Source: Hymenobacter sp. BT559
GTDB lineage: Bacteria > Bacteroidota > Bacteroidia > Cytophagales > Hymenobacteraceae
Assembly (NCBI RefSeq): GCF_016427535.1
Contig: NZ_JAELXV010000001.1
Coordinates: forward strand, 248,001-312,000
Reading direction: 5' to 3'
DNA length: 64,000 nt
The notes beneath the pieces were generated by a model. It made no database searches and was not told where the DNA came from. It was given only the letters and a program-made list of their open reading frames with translations. Made by a program: the position numbers and the translations under genes. Of the stretch, positions 28,531 through 37,336 are shown one piece after another. Numbering within the stretch: position 1 is the stretch's first letter; each line of letters begins with the position of its first letter.

Positions 28531-30294
28531 ATGAATCTTAAAACCAAAATCACCCTAGGCTTCCTGGCGATGCTGGTGCTGCTGCTCGGCATCGGGGGCT
28601 ACTCGTACTACTCGCTGCGGCAGCTCGACCGGGCCTCGCGCGGGGTGCTGCGGGCCAACCTCTACTCGATAGAGCTGGGCCAAAATATGCTGCGGGCGCT
28701 CGACCAACTGGGCCAGCCCACCGCCGATACGGCCGGCACGGCGCAGTTTGCCGCCGCCCTGCGTGAGGAGTCGCACAACGTGACCGAGTCTGGCGAGCAG
28801 CGCGTCGTGGATGAGTTGCAGCGTTACTTCCGGCTCCTAGGTAGGCCAGCGCAGCCTGATGTGGCCGCTACTACGCCCGTAGTGCTACGCCGCCTCACCA
28901 ACCAAATGATAGAGTTGAACACCAAGGCTATAACCAGAAAGATAGAGCAAGCCAACCGCCGCGCCGACCGGGCCAACGACAACCAGCTCATCATCCTTAC
29001 AGTGGCCGTGCTGCTGGCCCTGGCGCTGGTGGGCAGCGTGCCCGAGGCCGCGGTGCAGCCACTACGCAAGCTCACGGCCGCGCTCGACCACGCCACCGAG
29101 CGCAACTTTTCGGCCAGCATTCCGCGCGAAAGCCACGATGAGTTTGGGCTGGTGGTACTGGCGTTTAACCGCATGCTGAGCCAGCTGCGCGAATACCGCA
29201 CCTCCACCGCGGCCGAGCTGATAACCGCCCGCAACCGCGCCGCCAGCATCGTGAATACCCTCGATGAGGGCCTGCTCCTGCTCGACGAAAACCGTCAGAT
29301 TTTGCTGGCTAACCCCGTGATGTGCGAACTGCTGGGCTTGCCCGCCGACAAGCTGGTGGGCCGCCCGGCCTCCATCGTGCGCCTCGAAAACGACCTACTC
29401 CAAACCATGCTGCTGCCCCTCGACGCCCCCAACCGCGAGGCCGCCGTGGCGGCAGCGCCGCTGCTGCACATTGCCCAGCGCGGTGAAGAGGCCTTCTACC
29501 GCTTGGCGGTGCAAGACTTGGTTTCTTTCAACGAAGTGAGCGAGAAAACTGAGTTTGTGGGGCAAATGCTGACCCTGCGCAACGTGTCAGATTTTAAGAA
29601 GCTCGACCAAGTGAAGTCGAACTTCCTGGCCACTGTATCGCACGAACTGAAAACGCCGCTGAGCAGCATCAACCTCAATACCAAGCTGCTGCAAGACGAG
29701 CGCCTGCCCGCCGACGAGCGCCTGCGCGTGACGGGCCACATCCGGCAAGAAACGCAACGCTTGCAGCGTATGGTGTCTGAGCTGCTTGATGTTTCGCGGC
29801 TCGACCTAGGCACTGGTATTCAGCTCGACGTGCGGCCCACCAACCTGGCCGAAGTGCTAGGCTACGCCACGGCCACTGTGCAGCCCCAAGTCACCGATAA
29901 GCAGCTGCACCTCGACGTGCAGCTCAGCGCCGAGCTACCCGCCGTGCGCGCCGACGTAGAGAAGTCAACCTGGGTACTTATCAACCTCATGGCCAATGCT
30001 ATTCGCTACTCGCCCCTAGGTGGCACCCTCACGGTGCGGGCCGTGCCCACGGGCGGAATGGTGCAAGTGAGCGTGCAAGACCGCGGCCCTGGCATTGCGG
30101 CCGAAAACCACGAGAAGATATTTCAGCGCTTTGCCCAGATACCCGACAAAACGGGCTACCGCGGCGGCTCGGGCCTAGGGCTAAGCATTGCCCGCGAGTT
30201 TATTACAGCCCAGGGCGGCCGGCTGTGGGTCGAGAGCGAACTGGGAAGTGGCAGCTGCTTCTTCTTCACGCTGCCCGTAGCCGAGGCCGCCTAG
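28531..30294 (+). CDS. Membrane histidine kinase of the kdp cluster (HAMP-PAS-HisKA-HATPase)
   Basis: 587 residues from ATG 28531 ('MNLKTKITLGFLAML'). Span 1 (7-28), a ~120-residue external region, span 2 (~148-168, 'LIILTVAVLLALALVGSV'), HAMP ('ALDHATERNFSASIP'), PAS ('NTLDEGLLLLDENRQILLAN'), HisKA with 'FLATVSHELKTPLSS', and HATPase with 'DRGPGIAAENHEKIF' and 'GSGLGLSIAREF'. It follows the kinase-less KdpD and probably phosphorylates the NtrC-type regulator at 18723. The stop codon TAG lies inside a CCTAGG. Confidence 0.9.
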   Translation: MNLKTKITLGFLAMLVLLLGIGGYSYYSLRQLDRASRGVLRANLYSIELGQNMLRALDQLGQPTADTAGTAQFAAALREESHNVTESGEQRVVDELQRYFRLLGRPAQPDVAATTPVVLRRLTNQMIELNTKAITRKIEQANRRADRANDNQLIILTVAVLLALALVGSVPEAAVQPLRKLTAALDHATERNFSASIPRESHDEFGLVVLAFNRMLSQLREYRTSTAAELITARNRAASIVNTLDEGLLLLDENRQILLANPVMCELLGLPADKLVGRPASIVRLENDLLQTMLLPLDAPNREAAVAAAPLLHIAQRGEEAFYRLAVQDLVSFNEVSEKTEFVGQMLTLRNVSDFKKLDQVKSNFLATVSHELKTPLSSINLNTKLLQDERLPADERLRVTGHIRQETQRLQRMVSELLDVSRLDLGTGIQLDVRPTNLAEVLGYATATVQPQVTDKQLHLDVQLSAELPAVRADVEKSTWVLINLMANAIRYSPLGGTLTVRAVPTGGMVQVSVQDRGPGIAAENHEKIFQRFAQIPDKTGYRGGSGLGLSIAREFITAQGGRLWVESELGSGSCFFFTLPVAEAA

Positions 30295-30296
30295 GT

Positions 30297-30722
30297 CTAT
30301 TTGTCGAGTAGCTGAAGGGTTTTGCCATCCGGCGCACCCCCAAAAAACTTCGCCAACACCTGCTCAAAAATTCGGCTAGCCTCTGGTACTTGGGCAAATA
30401 GCGTCATCGACGACTTGAGCTTCACATCGTCGGGGCTGCCCATAACGCTGGTGGCATTGCTGCCCGGCAACTGTAATAGCGCTTCGCAGATGGCCACCAG
30501 CCGCGGGCCCAGCACCGTGTGCTGAAGGTAGGCTGTGGCTTCGGCCAGGTCCTTGATGCCGTAGAACCGAGACGTTTCGCTGAAGCCTAGGCCCTGCACC
30601 TGGGGAAAGATGTACCACATCCAGTGACTGCGCTTGCGGCCGGCTTTTACTTCGGCCAGCGCCTGGGCGTAGTCGGTGGCTTGGGCATCGAGGAAGCGTT
30701 GAAGGTTGGGTTGGGCGGGCAT
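30297..30722 (-). CDS. DUF1810 family protein
   Basis: 141 residues, soluble. 'LQRFLDAQ..DYAQALAEVKAGRKRSHWMWYIFPQ' and 'GLGFSETSRFYGIKDLAEA' are the N-terminal signature of DUF1810. Function unknown in the family. Convergent with the kdp kinase gene, two bases apart. Confidence 0.88.
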   Translation of the reverse strand: MPAQPNLQRFLDAQATDYAQALAEVKAGRKRSHWMWYIFPQVQGLGFSETSRFYGIKDLAEATAYLQHTVLGPRLVAICEALLQLPGSNATSVMGSPDDVKLKSSMTLFAQVPEASRIFEQVLAKFFGGAPDGKTLQLLDK

Positions 30723-30771
30723 AATTAGCTTAAAAAAGCAATGCGTGAAAGTGGTTAAGACGCGGCATTGC

Positions 30772-31746
30772 CTAGGCGAGATAGTGCAGCAAACGCTGGC
30801 GTAGGGTATGCTCGTAAGCGTTACTAAATGTAAAAAGGCCTGTTGGGTCTACTACAATTTGACCCGCCGCGCGGCTATTCTCAAACCAGTCCTCAATGAA
30901 GTCTGGAGCATAGCCGTTTGTACTAAATTCTCCGTCTGCTAGGGCAATGATATCGGGGTACGCCTCCACAAAAGCAGCTTTGGAAACGACTGGATGCGCT
31001 TGGCTATACAAGAGAAATTGCGCATCATAGAGTAGCGTGGATAGCTCATCGGCATGCAAGGCAAAATACTGCTTTGCAGTGGTGAGCTTGTAGCAAATGT
31101 TGCGAATTATCTGTCCGTAGTCTGCTTCTGCTTGCTGGGCCACAAGCTCGGTCAGGAGCAGTGAAAATGCACCGTTCCTGATGCGTGCTAAGTCTTTCTG
31201 CAAGTCCTCGGCTGACGTATCATACACTTGTTCGTTGACCAAGCCTCGAACAAAGGATTCAAAATCCTTAGCTAAGAAGGTGATGGCGTAATCATCTTCT
31301 TGGTCTACGTGCACTACCGTGGGCTCGCCCTGAGTGCCGCAAGCCGAGTAGTCGAGCATAACCATGTCGTGGCCTGCCGAGGGGCAGTCACAAATGCAAA
31401 TACCAATAGGTGGGTAGCCCCATTCATCTAACATAAACTGGCTGCCTAGCTCGCCGCAAAGCGAATAAGCTTTGGTGCGGCCAATACCAAAAATGCCAGT
31501 AATAGCGACGTGGTCATCAGCCCACGACGTGGGTTTGGCGGTGGGGAAGCAGGTATCAATTGGTGTGCCGCCGTTGTGCCCCTGCATCAATTCGATATAA
31601 GCAGCGGGAAGCTTATAGCCTAGCTCCTGCTCTACACTGGCAATGAGCTCTCTAGAAGGGGCCTCTTCCACGTATTGCTTCAGCGCGTAATCGCTGTCAT
31701 CCCAAAAATTCGCTAAGTCAAAGCCCGCGAAAATTGCGTTAGCCAT
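30772..31746 (-). CDS. SMI1/KNR4 (SUKH-1) family protein
   Basis: 324 residues from ATG 31746; the open frame extends 69 bases further into the peptidase gene and is unlikely to be used. The SUKH core is ~30-180: 'LIASVEQELGYKLPAAYIELMQGHNGG', 'GIGRTKAYSLCGEL', 'DCPSAGHDMVMLDYSACG'. SUKH proteins are common immunity proteins against polymorphic toxins, though many are housekeeping. The C-terminal ~140 residues are not recognised. Lower GC than the neighbours, a hint of transfer. It starts 20 bases after the M28 stop. Confidence 0.82.
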   Translation of the reverse strand: MANAIFAGFDLANFWDDSDYALKQYVEEAPSRELIASVEQELGYKLPAAYIELMQGHNGGTPIDTCFPTAKPTSWADDHVAITGIFGIGRTKAYSLCGELGSQFMLDEWGYPPIGICICDCPSAGHDMVMLDYSACGTQGEPTVVHVDQEDDYAITFLAKDFESFVRGLVNEQVYDTSAEDLQKDLARIRNGAFSLLLTELVAQQAEADYGQIIRNICYKLTTAKQYFALHADELSTLLYDAQFLLYSQAHPVVSKAAFVEAYPDIIALADGEFSTNGYAPDFIEDWFENSRAAGQIVVDPTGLFTFSNAYEHTLRQRLLHYLA

Positions 31747-31765
31747 TGGTGTGAAAGGTATGGTT

Positions 31766-33133
31766 TTACCGCCCCACCACGGGCAGCACGGGCGTGCTTT
31801 CGTGCCCTTGGGCATCCACGCTCACTACGCCGAAAATGTAGTTGTCCTTGCTAATTCCTAGGTCGGCCGTGGTGCCCGAAACGGGGAAGCGCTGCTGCCA
31901 CTGCGGGGCGCTCGTTTCGCGCACCAGCACCACGTAGCCGGCGGGGGCGGGGCCACCTTGCGGGGCCTGCCAGCGCAGCTCGGTGCGGTTGGTAAGCTTG
32001 GCGGTGAGCACTTCCACTTTTTGCGGGGCGGCGGGCGCCAGGGCTAGGCTGGCCAGCGTGGCGAGGTTGACCTGGGCAGTGCGGCGTAGGTAGCGGTAAT
32101 CTACAAACTCGGGCAGGTCGCCGTACACGATGCCGTTTTCGGTGCGTAGGTCCTGGTGCTGGTGGTTGAAGTTCTCGTTAGTTTCAGTGAAGCGCACGGC
32201 TGCGTAGCCCTGCTGGTTGAAGGGCGTGTGGTCGCCGCCGCGCAAGAAGCGGTCGGGACGGTATTCGAGCAGCACCGCGTAGCCATTGGCGCCCACGTAG
32301 CGCTGGGCGGCAGTTTGGGCGTAGCGGGCGAGCTGGCGGCTGGGCGCGTCATTCTCGGAGCTGAGCTGGCGACGCACGCGGGCTTGCTCGGGCGTTTCGT
32401 TAGCTGGCACGCCCTCGCTAAACACGCGCAAGTGCAAGGTGTCCGTGATTTCGGGGTCGTAGCCTTTCGAGTTGCCCACGATGTCGTTGTTGAGCACGCC
32501 CACCACATTCCAGCCTTCACGCTTGGCGCGCTGGGCCAGGTGGGCGGCACCTAGGAGGCCTTGCTCTTCGCCCTGTACGGCCACCAGCTTAATGGTGCAC
32601 GGAAATTTCTGGCCGGCCAGCACGCGGGCTACTTCCATTACAGCGGCCACACCGCTGGCGTCGTCGTTGGCGCCGGGCGCGTCGGCGGTGCGGTTCATTA
32701 CGTCGGTCACCCGCGAGTCGAGGTGGCCGCTCATGATGAATACGCGCTTGTCGGTGGGGTCGGTGCCGGGGATGGTAGCCAGCACGTTGGCCATCGGCGT
32801 GAGCTTATCGACGCGCTTGCCGTCGGGCTTCATCAGAAAGGTGTCCATCTCAACGGTCATGCGCCCGCCACCGGCCTTGCTGTATTTCTTAAACTCGTTG
32901 AACACCCACAGGCGCGCCGCCCCGATGCCGCGCTTCTTGTCTTGCGTGTCGCTCAGGGTGTGGCGGGTGCCGAAGCTCACCATTTTGCGCACGTCGGCCT
33001 CTAGGTTCTTGGCCGAAACCTCATTCACTAAGCGCTGAATAATAGGGTCGGCGGCCGGCTGTGGTGCCGAGGGCTGGGCCAGTGCAAAACCGGGCGTGCC
33101 GAGCACGAGCAAGTGTAAAAGTTTGGTGCGAAG
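31766..33133 (-). CDS. M28-family zinc aminopeptidase, exported
   Basis: 455 residues from ATG 33133 ('MLRTKLLHLLVLGTPGFALAQ', a signal peptide). Zinc ligands of the family are visible: His in 'SGHLDSR', bridging Asp in 'GANDDASG', catalytic Glu-Glu in 'QGEEQGLLG', Asp in 'NNDIVGN' and a distal His in 'NFNHQHQ'. A fibronectin-III-like domain (~365-455) ends the protein. It cleaves amino acids from peptides in the periplasm or outside. Confidence 0.92.
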   Translation of the reverse strand, partial: LRTKLLHLLVLGTPGFALAQPSAPQPAADPIIQRLVNEVSAKNLEADVRKMVSFGTRHTLSDTQDKKRGIGAARLWVFNEFKKYSKAGGGRMTVEMDTFLMKPDGKRVDKLTPMANVLATIPGTDPTDKRVFIMSGHLDSRVTDVMNRTADAPGANDDASGVAAVMEVARVLAGQKFPCTIKLVAVQGEEQGLLGAAHLAQRAKREGWNVVGVLNNDIVGNSKGYDPEITDTLHLRVFSEGVPANETPEQARVRRQLSSENDAPSRQLARYAQTAAQRYVGANGYAVLLEYRPDRFLRGGDHTPFNQQGYAAVRFTETNENFNHQHQDLRTENGIVYGDLPEFVDYRYLRRTAQVNLATLASLALAPAAPQKVEVLTAKLTNRTELRWQAPQGGPAPAGYVVLVRETSAPQWQQRFPVSGTTADLGISKDNYIFGVVSVDAQGHESTPVLPVVGR

Positions 33134-33169
33134 CATAAGTAAAGTCAATGGTATTGATAAAATGAATCT

Positions 33170-34132
33170 TTAGGACTTGGCCGTGAAATGACGCCACACC
33201 ACGCGACTCACGGCTGCGATAAGGCTTTCGCCCGCCGCTTCGGAGGCAGTGGCGTTGGTGACAAATACCACCACGGCCACGTGCTGCCCGTTGGGCAGCG
33301 TGAGCAAGCCCGCATCATTAGTAGCCGCGGTCAGGCCGGCGGTGTTAGTGCCTGAGGTGCCAGTTTTGTGTGCCACCTCGGTACCAGCCGGCACGCCGGC
33401 GCGCAGCCGCTTGAGGCCGGAAGGACTGGTGGCAAGCATCTGCCACAGTACAGCGCGGCTGGCCGGAGCCAAGTAGCGGCCGCGGCTGAAATTTGCGAAC
33501 AGCTGGCACATGGCGGCTGGGGTAGCCCAATTGGTGTACTGCACATCCTCGCGCCGATGCATCTCCTCTTCTGTGGCGGCAATGTGCACATCGGCTACGC
33601 TTAGGCTGCGCACGTAGGCCTGCACCGCCGCTGGGCCGCCAAGCAGCCGAAAAAGAATATCACAGCCGTTGTTATCGCTCTCAGACACGGTGTAGCGCAG
33701 CACCTCGCGCAACGGCACGCGCACGTTGCCGGCTGGGTAGCGCTCGCGCAGCGGGCTCCAGGTATTGGGCAGCAGGTCGGCGGGCTGCAGCAGTAGCTCT
33801 TGGTCGAGCTGCAAGCGACCCAGCTCTACTTGGTGCAGCACCGCTAGTGCCAGCGGAAACTTATACACGCTTTGCATGGGCAGGTGCGCCTGTCCGTTCA
33901 CTTGCGCGCTGGCGCCGGTTTCTACTTCCTGTACTGCCACGCCCACGGTGCCCGCAAACCCGGCCACGGCGCGCGCTACCTCGGCTTGCAGCGCCGCGCT
34001 ACGTGCTAGCTGACTGGTCGGGCTAGCCTCTACCTGCGCATGCCGTGCGGTCGCGCATGGCCCCATCAGCTTGGCAGAGTGGATTGGGTTGGCGAAGGCT
34101 AACAGGCCAGCAGAGAAGAACAGAAATTTCAT
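33170..34132 (-). CDS. Class A (subclass A2-like) beta-lactamase
   Basis: 320 residues from ATG 34132. Signal peptide ~1-20. Active-site motifs complete: Ser88-x-x-Lys91 in 'MQSVYKF', 'SESDNN' (SDN loop), 'ATEEEMHRRED' with the general-base Glu and omega-loop, and 'HKTGTSG'. The 'VQYTNWATP' after the omega-loop is typical of the Bacteroidota CfxA/CblA/PER group. It hydrolyses beta-lactams in the periplasm; the spectrum cannot be read from sequence. No mobile element is nearby, so it looks like a resident chromosomal gene. Confidence 0.92.
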   Translation of the reverse strand: MKFLFFSAGLLAFANPIHSAKLMGPCATARHAQVEASPTSQLARSAALQAEVARAVAGFAGTVGVAVQEVETGASAQVNGQAHLPMQSVYKFPLALAVLHQVELGRLQLDQELLLQPADLLPNTWSPLRERYPAGNVRVPLREVLRYTVSESDNNGCDILFRLLGGPAAVQAYVRSLSVADVHIAATEEEMHRREDVQYTNWATPAAMCQLFANFSRGRYLAPASRAVLWQMLATSPSGLKRLRAGVPAGTEVAHKTGTSGTNTAGLTAATNDAGLLTLPNGQHVAVVVFVTNATASEAAGESLIAAVSRVVWRHFTAKS

Positions 34133-34153
34133 ACGCAATCGCAAGAAACGACA

Positions 34154-34184
34154 AACGCCGCTAGCAGCGAAGCTCAGCGGCGTT
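34154..34184 (-). terminator. Hairpin downstream of the DUF1569 gene
   Basis: Stem AACGCCGCT (34154-34162) with AGCGGCGTT (34176-34184). Read on the minus strand it ends the DUF1569 transcript before the beta-lactamase gene. Its stem resembles the one at 34809. Confidence 0.5.
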
Positions 34185-34273
34185 GGAAAAAGGCATCAGC
34201 TAGGCCGGCAGAGTTGCGTGACGGTAGCAAGTGCCTGTTGGCAAGAGAAAAAGGCGGCCCTAGGTATGCTTGG

Positions 34274-34729
34274 TCAAACGCCAAACTGCCGCAGGTGATG
34301 GTCGAGATGTTTCCAAGTGATTTCCCCAAACTCCTGCGCCGACAGCTGCCCAAACAGCGGGTGGTTGACGCCGCTGGGGCTATAGCTCGACGGCGCCAAT
34401 AAGCGAAGGAGCGTGGCATGGTCGGTGGCAAAACTCACGGGCGGCGTCATGCCACGGCGGGCATCTAGCTCACGCAGGGTCTTCATGCCTGGCTTAAACT
34501 CTTTGAGCTGCGTCACAAACCGCTTCTTTAGCAGGGGCTTCAGAAAGCCCGGCACCCACAGCGAGGTCACGCGCTTCTCGCCGCGGCTCACGCGCAGCTG
34601 GTCGGCGCAGTGCACCAGCATCTGGCCCGCCGTCATGGTGCCCCAGCGGGGTCGGGCGTCGGGCATCAGCAGAAAGAGGCGGCTGATAAGGACTTTATTG
34701 TCGCGAGGGTCTAAGAAGTTGGCGGCCAT
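34274..34729 (-). CDS. DUF1569 (DinB-like fold) protein
   Basis: 151 residues from ATG 34729. 'LFLLMPDARPRWGTMTAGQMLVHCADQLRVS' and the C-terminal 'HPLFGQLSAQEFGEITWKHLDHHLRQFGV' carry the His residues typical of DinB/YfiT-type four-helix metalloproteins of DUF1569. Possible thiol-transferase or detoxification role in the superfamily; no specific function known. Confidence 0.88.
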   Translation of the reverse strand: MAANFLDPRDNKVLISRLFLLMPDARPRWGTMTAGQMLVHCADQLRVSRGEKRVTSLWVPGFLKPLLKKRFVTQLKEFKPGMKTLRELDARRGMTPPVSFATDHATLLRLLAPSSYSPSGVNHPLFGQLSAQEFGEITWKHLDHHLRQFGV

Positions 34730-34808
34730 AAGCAAAGGCAAGTGCGCATGAGTAGCACTGCTTTTGCGAATGTATCGTGATTTTACCTTGGCCAATTACA
34801 TTAATAGC

Positions 34809-34842
34809 AAACGCCGCTAGCCTTAACTGGCTAGCGGCGTTT
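34809..34842 (-). terminator. Terminator of the YebC gene
   Basis: Perfect 14-bp stem 34809-34822 / 34829-34842 with AAAC/GTTT ends, 72 bases after the minus-strand stop at 34915. Confidence 0.7.
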
Positions 34843-34914
34843 GGTAGAAGTAGGACGGAGGTTAGTCCGCCCATCTTTTGGCTTAGTACTCATGGACTAA
34901 AAGTCCCCGCTACA

Positions 34915-35649
34915 CTAGCCCATGGTGTGGTACACGGCCTGCACGTCCTCGTCTTCTTCGAGCTTGTCGATAAGCTTTTCAACCTCCTCGGCCTGTTCGT
35001 CATTCAGCGATACCGTGGTGTTTGGCACGCGCTGCAGGGTAGCGCTCAGTACGTTCACGCCTTTGGCACCTAGGGCCTGCTGCATCTGGCCAAAGTCGGT
35101 GAAGGCGGTTTCAACCACGATGTACTGGTGCTCGGCGCCATGCTCGTCTTCCTCGGTGGTTTCGTACACATCCTCGGCGCCCGAGTCGATGAGTTCCAGC
35201 TCTAGCTCGTCGCGGTCCAGCCCTTCGGCGGCCAGCTTAAATACACCCTTGCGGGTGAAGGTGTAGTCGGAGCTGCCGGCGGTACCTAGGGCGCCGTTGT
35301 TGCGGTTGAAGTACAGGCGCACGTTGCTCACGGTGCGGGTGGGGTTGTCGGTGGCCGTTTCGACCACGATGGCTACGCCGTGGGGGCCATAGCCTTCATA
35401 CACCACCTCCTGGTAGTCTTTCTCGTCTTTGCCGGTGGCGCGCTTAATGGCAGCTTCTACGCGGTCCTTGGGCATGTTCACGCCCTTGGCGTTTTGCATA
35501 GCCGTGCGCAGGCGGGCGTTGGTATCGGCATTGGGGCCGCCTTCTTTCACGGCCATCACGATTTCCTTGCCGATGCGGGTAAAGTCTTTCGACATCCGGT
35601 CCCACCGCTTCATCTTGCGGCCTTTCCGAAATTCAAATGCGCGTCCCAT
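34915..35649 (-). CDS. yebC: YebC/PmpR-family regulator (TACO1 homologue)
   Basis: 244 residues. 'MGRAFEFRKGRKMKRWDRMSK' start, 'GGPNADTNARLRTAMQNAKGVNMPKDRVEAAIKRA' and 'YEGYGPHGVAIVVE' are the conserved blocks of the family. Members act as DNA-binding regulators and, by recent work on the family, as ribosome-associated factors helping translation of proline stretches. Full length; a clear terminator follows. Confidence 0.95.
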   Translation of the reverse strand: MGRAFEFRKGRKMKRWDRMSKDFTRIGKEIVMAVKEGGPNADTNARLRTAMQNAKGVNMPKDRVEAAIKRATGKDEKDYQEVVYEGYGPHGVAIVVETATDNPTRTVSNVRLYFNRNNGALGTAGSSDYTFTRKGVFKLAAEGLDRDELELELIDSGAEDVYETTEEDEHGAEHQYIVVETAFTDFGQMQQALGAKGVNVLSATLQRVPNTTVSLNDEQAEEVEKLIDKLEEDEDVQAVYHTMG

Positions 35650-35762
35650 TTTTTCAAGTCAGTTATCAGTTAACAAATAGCAGCGCGGGCGGCGGGGTGG
35701 GAGAGGCGGCCCGAATGCGGATGCAAAGGTAGGCCGCAACGGCACGCCTCGCTAGTCTGGGG

Positions 35763-36185
35763 CTAACGGGCTGCCCTAGGGGCCGCCACCAGCTCATACA
35801 CGCCCTTATTGCCCACCGGGTAGCCGGCAATGCTAATGGTGAGGCGCCGCGTGCCAGGCTCGTATCGGAAGGTGCCGCGCTGTACGTCTGGGCCTTTTAA
35901 GTCGCTGAATTTAAAATAAATGCTGTCGCCCTTAGTGGTGAAGCGGCCGTGCTGCGTGAAATAGCGTGGGCCGCTGCTGCCCAGCAGCAAGCTTAGGCGC
36001 TTGTCGTAGGTGCCATCGGCACGCAGGGCCAGCGTGCCGCCCACGCCCTGCACCACGGTGGGCGGCTCGCCAGTGGTGTGGTCGTACACGGTGTAGGCCG
36101 TGTAGCTATAGGTGGTGTAAAAGGCAAGGGGCAGCTTGGGCCCCGGCGGCACCAGCAAGGTTAGCGCCAGCAATCGACTAGTCAT
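35763..36185 (-). CDS. Small exported lipocalin-like hypothetical protein
   Basis: 140 residues with a short hydrophobic N-terminus that lacks a clear cleavage site ('LLALTLLVPPGPKLPLAFY'). The rest is beta-rich: 'GGTLALRADGTYDKRLSL', 'GDSIYFKF', 'GTFRYEPGTRRLTISI', the strand pattern of small lipocalin-like proteins. No family is certain and no function is assigned. Confidence 0.6.
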   Translation of the reverse strand: MTSRLLALTLLVPPGPKLPLAFYTTYSYTAYTVYDHTTGEPPTVVQGVGGTLALRADGTYDKRLSLLLGSSGPRYFTQHGRFTTKGDSIYFKFSDLKGPDVQRGTFRYEPGTRRLTISIAGYPVGNKGVYELVAAPRAAR

Positions 36186-36204
36186 ACAGTCCTGGAAAAA
36201 AGAA

Positions 36205-36246
36205 GCACGCCGCCGCCCGCATCACAAAAATGGGGCAGCGGCGTGC
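36205..36246 (-). terminator. Terminator of the metallo-hydrolase gene
   Basis: Stem GCACGCCGC..GCGGCGTGC (36205-36218 with 36232-36246), followed on the minus strand by a TTCTTTTTT run (36195-36203). Confidence 0.75.
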
Positions 36247-36270
36247 CTAGGGCAAAAAGTTAGCCGAAGA

Positions 36271-37212
36271 CTACTTAGCAGCGTAGGTCCGGGCGCGGCG
36301 CTTTTTGCGGCGGCCACCCACCAGTAGCCAGCCGGCGCCGGCCAGCAGCAAGCCAATGCCCACAGCGGCAGCTTGCTTGGGTAGCTTATCCTCGGCGGGC
36401 GGGGGCAGGTGCTCGACGCCGCTGGCGTCGACGCGGGCGGGCTCGTGTAGGTAGCGGCCCTGGGCGGGCAGGGGGTAGTTGTTGGCTAGGTGCTGCAAGT
36501 CTACCAGCGCTTGCAGACCATTGAGCACGGGGCCGTGGCCGCAGCCAATGTTACGCGGCTCCAGGGCCGCCAGCTTCTGCACCGACTCGCGGCACTGCTG
36601 CCAGTCGTAGTTGAAGGGCGCCCCGGCCACGCTGATTTTAGGAATACCCAGCAGCACGCTCGGTACCGATTCGTGGTCGGTGGTGGCAAAGGCATCGGCG
36701 CCGATGAGCGTGTGGTCGGCCTCGCGGAAGAGGGCTATCTGCCCCGGCGCGTGGCCAGGCACGTGCACCCAGCGCCAATTGGCCAGGAAAGGCGCCGTTT
36801 CGTCGTCGGTGTTCAGAGGTTCTACCACGTCAGTGAGGTCGGGTAGGTCATTCGGGAAGAACCGGCTCATAAAGGCCAACGAGCCGCCCACGGTGGGGTC
36901 GCGGGGCGGATACTTGGCCTTACTGGTTACGTAGGGCAGCTCTAGCGGGTGCACGATAACGGGCACCTGCCAGGCCGCCGCCAACTCTTTGGCCGAGCCT
37001 AGGTGGTCGAGGTGGCCGTGGGTAAGCAGGATGGCCTGCGGCTTGGCGCCGGGGCCAAACAGCTCGGTGGCCGCCGCTTGAATCTCTTTTTCCGAGCCCG
37101 GCAGGCCCGTATCAATGAGTACCCATTCGTTGTCGTTGCCGGCCTCGACAAAGTACACGTTCACAAAGCGCTTGATGCGGAGCTGGTGCACGCCTGCGGC
37201 TAACTGGTCCAT
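36271..37212 (-). CDS. Metallo-beta-lactamase-fold hydrolase with C-terminal membrane tail
   Basis: 313 residues from ATG 37212 ('MDQLAAGVHQLRIKRF'); the frame is open further but the fold begins here. Metal-binding motif 'LTHGHLDHLG', a downstream His in 'VPGHAPGQ' and Asp in 'IGADAF' define the MBL hydrolase fold. After residue ~260 comes a linker, then one hydrophobic segment 'AAAVGIGLLLAGAGWLLVGG' and a basic end 'RRKKRRAR'. This tail strongly resembles that of the unrelated alpha/beta hydrolase at 50853 (both start LPK and share AVGIG and WLL). Substrate unknown. The N-terminus has no signal peptide, so the enzyme domain would face the cytoplasm if tail-anchored. Confidence 0.85.
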   Translation of the reverse strand: MDQLAAGVHQLRIKRFVNVYFVEAGNDNEWVLIDTGLPGSEKEIQAAATELFGPGAKPQAILLTHGHLDHLGSAKELAAAWQVPVIVHPLELPYVTSKAKYPPRDPTVGGSLAFMSRFFPNDLPDLTDVVEPLNTDDETAPFLANWRWVHVPGHAPGQIALFREADHTLIGADAFATTDHESVPSVLLGIPKISVAGAPFNYDWQQCRESVQKLAALEPRNIGCGHGPVLNGLQALVDLQHLANNYPLPAQGRYLHEPARVDASGVEHLPPPAEDKLPKQAAAVGIGLLLAGAGWLLVGGRRKKRRARTYAAK

Positions 37213-37336
37213 AAGAAGAAGTGGAATAAGTGAGGTAGTGAGGAGGTAAGCATACGGCATAGCCTCGTGCGAGGGTACGTGTCGCCCTTGCCTGGCCACG
37301 CCTTGCATTACCTGCTCACTTCCGGGACTGCTTTGC

